This document shows positions 60,344 through 64,000 of a stretch of 64,000 bases of DNA, in pieces. Under the pieces are notes generated by a model. The model was given only the letters and a program-made list of their open reading frames with translations. It did not search any database and was not told the DNA's origin. Source of the stretch: Azorinus chamasolen (lineage: Eukaryota > Mollusca > Bivalvia > Cardiida > Solecurtidae); contig OY755247.1 in NCBI GenBank assembly GCA_963576725.1, forward strand, positions 13,086,534-13,150,533, given 5' to 3'. The stretch's first letter is position 1, and every line of letters starts with the position of its first letter. Made by a program: the position numbers and the translations under genes.

Positions 60344-60469
60344 CTAAAAGGTTAAAGCGGAAATATGGAGAACCCACCTGTCTGTTTGGAAATTCACAAC
60401 GTATAGGCATTTAAACATATCACCAACAACCTAATTAATGAAAAAGGTATATGTTGTGTCTTTACTCAC

Positions 60470-60669
60470 CTGTATAATTCACTGACAATGATTGTCAATG
60501 TGAAAACAAACCAGGTTACATTTTTACAAAAATCACACTTTTTCCCCGTCTGGTTTCCCGCGATACTCTTTCTGTGAAGAGGTGACGATGGGAGGTAACT
60601 CCGAGATCTTAGCAACGGAAAAGTAGTTCTTATGAGCGTATGAATATAATATTTGATATTCGGAAACAA
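60470..60669 (-). CDS. Minus-strand first exon candidate: MLH1 5' exon, or first exon of a small mitochondrial membrane protein
   Basis: A strong donor CAG|GTGAGT ends this exon at 60470 on the minus strand. An open frame of 66 codons starts at 60669. Its first 43 residues have no Asp or Glu and many Arg/Lys (like a mitochondrial presequence), followed by a hydrophobic stretch, NVTWFVFTLTIIV. Two readings are possible. First, it is the untranslated or uORF-bearing first exon of MLH1, spliced to the acceptor at 55904; the frames happen to join openly there. Second, it is a separate gene whose later exons I cannot identify. Position, strand and the E2F-type site favour the first. I do not recognise the peptide. 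Confidence 0.45.
60554..60562. promoter_or_regulatory. E2F-type site in the divergent promoter
   Basis: TTTCCCGCG matches the E2F consensus TTTSSCGC. It lies between the minus-strand donor at 60470 and the plus-strand start at 60970, as expected for an S-phase DNA-repair gene promoter. About 280 bases further on, at 60838-60855, a CCATATTTG motif on the minus strand resembles a YY1 site. Both are short matches. Confidence 0.4.
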
Positions 60670-60969
60670 AACGTTAGGAATTTACTTGAATATCAATTTA
60701 TATGAAAGATATATGTTTTTCTACAAAATTGCATTATCTTTACTCCTCTGATTTACAGAGAAATTAAAAATGATATGCATGTTATGATCCTTTTTGTTAG
60801 CGTATGAACACTCATTTTAGCCTAAAAACGTATAAACAAATATGGCCGACTAAACGGAATTTTGTGTACAGTGTTAAAAAATATGTGAAAAGTGACGGTT
60901 CTCTCGCAGAATTATCTATAAAGACTCATGCCCTATAATCAAACATAGACTACTGTGTCAAACTGCAAA
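60670..60969. promoter_or_regulatory. Probable bidirectional promoter region
   Basis: Three hundred bases separate the minus-strand ORF start from the plus-strand start codon. The region is unique, with none of the foldback families that crowd the rest of the window. An in-frame TAG just upstream (60946-60948) closes the plus-strand frame, supporting 60970 as the first Met. No TATA box is obvious. Confidence 0.45.
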
Positions 60970-61114
60970 ATGCCCGCAGTAGAAACGGCCAACAGAGGCC
61001 CTGTGGGACCACACGGTCCCATCGGGATGGATTCCTCGGCACTTCTTATTGAAACCATGCAAATTGAAGAGCCTAGAAAGTCACAACCTGTCCCAAACCA
61101 CTTACTGGAGACGA
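60970..61114 (+). CDS. First coding exon of an unidentified protein
   Basis: Starts MPAVETANRGPVGPHGPIGM, continues DSSALLIETMQIEEPRKSQP and ends VPNHLLET plus one base, followed by the donor CGA|GTAAGT. The Met has A at -3 and an in-frame stop upstream. Composition (Pro/Gly-rich then acidic, no transmembrane segment) fits a soluble or nuclear protein. I do not recognise the family. Later exons are either just downstream (next entry) or outside the window. Confidence 0.6.
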
Positions 61115-61184
61115 GTAAGTTTTCATGAGAAGATAATCTGAATAAAAAGTCTTACAATTCCATGCAGAGGCTCAATATTTTCAG

Positions 61185-61231
61185 CTCTGTCAAAATCTTA
61201 CAGCCTCTACAAGATGCCATCTACTGTGCGG
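61185..61231 (+). pseudogene. Possible second exon of the same gene, split by a transposon
   Basis: After a 70-base intron the acceptor ATATTTTCAG is followed in the correct phase by LSKSYSLYKMPSTVR. If the 2.4 kb element that follows and one copy of its 8-bp target duplication are removed, the frame continues openly from 63635 as FINMSDFTLLWRCTRVKIKK for about 33 codons. With the element in place the frame stops within about 50 bases. An open run of this length can occur by chance, so this is a weak call; the region could also be intron or UTR. Confidence 0.22.
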
Positions 61232-61415
61232 GGTTCCGGGACATTTCGCTCCAAAACCAGTTCCTCCCGGGACGTTTCGTACCAATTTTCGACTTAGTCA
61301 TTTCGTACCACTAATCTGGGGAATTTGTCCAATAATCCTACAATAATAACCATATATTTTTCAGTCTCCCTATATAGCGATGCGAATCGACGAGAAGCGT
61401 CCAGAAGAAAAATGT

Positions 61416-61682
61416 ATTTTATTGTCAAAATAAATGGATAAATAATAATCAATGTTTCTTATTTTGATTGAATAAATGTAAACTTAATAATTTCCATACA
61501 TTTATTGACCTACTATTCCAAAATTTCGACAAAAATTGGTTGCCTGTCTCTGTCAGCCATTAAGTGTCGAGAACAAATACATTTATTACCAAAAATAAAT
61601 GAACAAGCGATAATTTAATGTGCTTATTATCTTAATTTCATTGAATAAATGTAAGATTATTCATTTCTATACCTTTATTGCC
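61416..61682. repeat. Two direct copies of an AT-rich about 95-bp unit
   Basis: TTGAATAAATGTAA and TACATTTATTG/TACCTTTATTG blocks recur at about 61416-61510 and 61581-61682. Confidence 0.65.
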
Positions 61683-61804
61683 CAACTCTATAGGTATTAA
61701 ATAACTATCAATCATACACATGTAAATATCAAGTACAGGATCTGATTCTGGCATCTGACTAAGGGACACCACCATTGATGACTTCATAATTTATTCATAG
61801 ATCA

Positions 61805-62760
61805 TTACAAACAGAGTAGACCCAGATCAGACGGCTGCTATAGGAATTAACCGTCTGATCTGGGTCTACTCTGTTCCTAGTCTCTAAATCTCCACACATC
61901 GGGGTTCGCAACGCTGAATTCAGGCCACTACTTTTTTAGTCGCTATCTTTTACGAGGCTGAAATCACACATCGTGCTTCACGACTGCTACTCTTTGCAAA
62001 CAGCTAGAGCGGACCCAGATCAGACTGCTCCTATAGCAACCGTCTGATCTGGGTCCACTGGTTTCTAGTTGCTAATTTTTCGGAGCCTCAAGTCAGACAT
62101 CTGGCTTTGTGACGCTGAATTCAGGCCACTAGTTTTCTAGTAGCTATCTTTTACGAGGCTCAAATCACACATTGTGCTTCGCGACGCTAAATTCAGGCCG
62201 CTACAGTTTTCTACTCGCTAACTCTACAGACTGCTATGGTCTTTGCTAACATAGTAGACCCAGATCAGGCTGCTCATTTATAGTTTTCTGGTCGCTTATT
62301 CTACAGACTGCTTCGACATTTACAAACATAGTAGACCCAGATCAGTCAGCTCATATGCAATTTTCTAGACTCTAATTCTGCAGACTGCTACTCTTTGCAA
62401 ACAGAGCTGACCCAGATCAGACGGCTCCTATAGCAGCCGTCTGATCTGGGTCCGCTCAGTTTCTAGTCACAAATTTTTCGGAGCCTCGTGTCAAACATTG
62501 GGCTTCGCGATGCAGAATTCAGTTCGCTACAGTTTTCTAATCACTAATTCTACAGACTGCTACAGTTTTCTAGTCGCTAATTCTGCAGACTGCTACGGCC
62601 TTTGCAAACATAGCAGACCAAGATCAGACGGCTCCTAGACAGTTTTCTATTTGCTAATTCTGTAGACTGCTACCCTTTGCATAGTAGATCCAGATCACAT
62701 GGCTCCTATAGCAACCGTCTGATCTGGGTCTGCTCTGTTTCTAGTTGTTCATTTCACACT
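61805..62760. repeat. Array of FB1-like hairpins inside the 2.4 kb element
   Basis: At least five copies of AGACCCAGATCAGACGGCT-type arms, most with a CTATAGCA tip and inverted partner (about 61808, 61996, 62397, 62602 and 62688), separated by ACAGACTGCTAC and TTTTCTAGTCGCTAATTC. No FB1 termini are present. Confidence 0.75.
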
Positions 62761-63634
62761 TATATCACTAGCTGATTTTCTTCTAGTCACTAATTCTGAT
62801 ATCGGGCAGAAATCTTCTCGTTGCTAATTCTAATAATTAGTCCCAGGCCCTAGATCTACGGTAGCCGATTTCTTCTCGTCGCTAATTCTAATGTAGATCT
62901 AGAGCAGTTCTTGTTGCTAAAACCCATCCATTGCCGTTTTAATTCAAAAAATATTCCAACATTATTTAACATTGTTTTAGTATCATATAATAATGACAAA
63001 AAGACATATTAAATGCAGTGTACCTTGGTAAGTATCATGTAATAGCGAGCCTACCACATGCATAATAATGCGGTAGATCTATAGCTCTACTCACTGCTAT
63101 GAATCAAATATTGCATTATTTAACTGTCAAATGGAGTATTTCATGTTCAGTATTATATTTAATAACATATGCTCATCAAAAAATGTTATTATTATTTTCT
63201 GGACACTTCGCGTCACTTCTCGTCGCTTCTTGACGCTGTTTAGGGAGACCCTATATTTTTTATTAAGATGAATTTCCTTGCACAGTAAATCCTCTTTAAA
63301 TTGACCACCAAAACATATCTAATATTCTGGGCCTAAATGTCAGGTATTAATAGCTTAAACCCTTTATGCCTTTGTAAACAGAATAGACCCATATCAGATG
63401 GCCCCTGCTGTTCACCTTTTAGCTTGTCTTGTGATGATAATATATACATATACTAATTAGCCACTCTAAGGTCTTAAAACCTTAAGATGAATGCATGCCC
63501 TTATAACAAATAAAACTGTTGTCCCAGTAATTTTTCACTAGTGGTGCGAAATGTCCCGGTATATTTTCAATAGTGGTGCGAAACGTCCCGGGAGGAACTG
63601 GTTTTGGAGTGAAACGTTCCGCAACCCTGTGCGG

Positions 63635-64000
63635 TTCATCAATATGTCAGACTTCACACTGCTTTGGCGGTGCACAAGAGTTAAGATTAAGAAAAAGTAT
63701 ATACAGCAGAATATTCAAGTAAAGTTATAAGGTAATAATGGTCTTGGGTTAAAATAGACATTTCCAAACATGATAGAATAAAGAAACAAAGGTCCAGCTG
63801 CTGTCTCGACACTGTCTGTCGTTTGATTTGTATTCAGATTTCCATATCGGGAGAGATTTGACTTGAATACAATAAGTCAATGGTATTCTTTTTAGGAACT
63901 CTAGATAGGCCTCTATTCCAGGAGGAAGAAAACACTGTAAATGCATTTTCAGCATGCTAATTGGATCAGCTGATTGTTTGTAAATGTGATGTAAAGCTGA
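63635..64000. other. Sequence to the right of the 2.4 kb element
   Basis: If the weak exon call is right, the interrupted exon resumes here for about 33 codons. The rest is unrecognised and free of foldback elements. Confidence 0.35.

Larger units (their letters stand above)
61232..63626. mobile_element. 2395-bp DNA transposon with 8-bp target duplication
   Basis: Flanked by CTGTGCGG (61224-61231 and 63627-63634). The 53-base terminal inverted repeats (61232-61284 and 63574-63626) match at 48 positions, with core ACCAGTTCCTCCCGGGACG. An 8-bp duplication fits hAT, P or Merlin types. No transposase frame. Inside are two 95-bp AT-rich direct repeats and an array of FB1-like hairpins. Confidence 0.88.

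Noticed and set aside
61370..61440. Possible exon after an acceptor-like TTTTTCAG
   Set aside because: Lies inside the 2.4 kb transposon, is AT-rich, and the frame stops after about 25 codons.
1..64000. CRISPR array or prokaryotic operon structure
   Set aside because: Repeats are inverted, dispersed and transposon-like; genes are spliced and lack ribosome-binding sites.

Overview
This 64 kb window is animal nuclear DNA, most probably from a bivalve mollusc. The evidence is spliced metazoan exons with GT/AG borders, an intronless class A GPCR, high AT content, tandem-repeat elements of the bivalve 'pearl'/Helentron type, and very dense short inverted-repeat transposons. A dreissenid mussel is my guess, not something the sequence proves. 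There are no operons, CRISPR arrays or prokaryotic signals.

Genes. (1) MLH1, the DNA mismatch-repair MutL homologue, lies on the minus strand. Six coding exons can be read from 55881 down to 38528. Their lengths match human MLH1 exons 3+4 (fused here, 173 nt), 5 (73), 6 (92), 7 (43) and 8 (89) exactly, and exon 1 has the same phase (110 nt). I could not find exon 2, nor exon 9 onward. (2) A single-exon class A GPCR on the plus strand (25382-26920) lies beyond the last MLH1 exon seen, so it may be nested antisense in a very long MLH1 intron 8. (3) A plus-strand first exon of an unidentified gene (60970-61114) faces away from a minus-strand exon ending at a strong donor (60470). That minus exon is probably the MLH1 5' exon, so 60.5-61.0 kb would be a divergent promoter; it carries an E2F-type site.

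Everything else is repeat. I use working names for the foldback (FB) families. FB1: 220-255 bp, ends TTAACCCTTTCC or TTAACCCTTTACTCC, stem GCAAACAGAGTAGACCCAG. FB2: about 230 bp, TTAACCCATT ends, stem GATAAATAGAGCATTTG. FB3: about 195 bp, ends CAGAGSTMCAGATAA, stem GACCACTCTTTAGAATCGT. FB4: about 205 bp, TA plus CAGTAAAACC ends. FB5: 363 bp, TA plus CAGTGCTCCCTC ends with an FB3 core. FB6: 250 bp, TTAACCCTTCTC ends. FB7: 214 bp, TTAACTCTTTGCACGC ends. FB8: 215 bp, TTAACCCTTACAGTGCGG ends. FB9: 178 bp hairpin. FB10: 50-75 bp micro-palindrome. FB11: 253 bp, TTAACCCTTTCGGCG ends. FB12: 342 bp, TA plus CAGTGAACCCTCG ends. Four larger elements with recognisable insertion signatures, three minisatellites and about eight pearl/Helentron-like tandem elements are also present.

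Main observation: families with unrelated ends and unrelated stems share one 14-bp dyad, GCTCCTATAGGAGC, at the tip of the hairpin. Several loci are hybrids that change family exactly at that dyad, core-less derivatives exist, and one stem (FB3) sits inside completely different termini (FB5). This looks like a modular system of hairpin elements that exchange ends and cores, inserting at TTAA or TA and repeatedly into each other, up to three deep.

Layout: 1-24 kb repeats only; 25-27 kb GPCR; 27-38 kb repeats including a 1.8 kb pearl-like array; 38.5-56 kb MLH1 exons in repeat-filled introns; 57.8-60.1 kb TA-flanked element; 60.4-61.2 kb divergent promoter and first exons; 61.2-63.6 kb element with an 8-bp target duplication.
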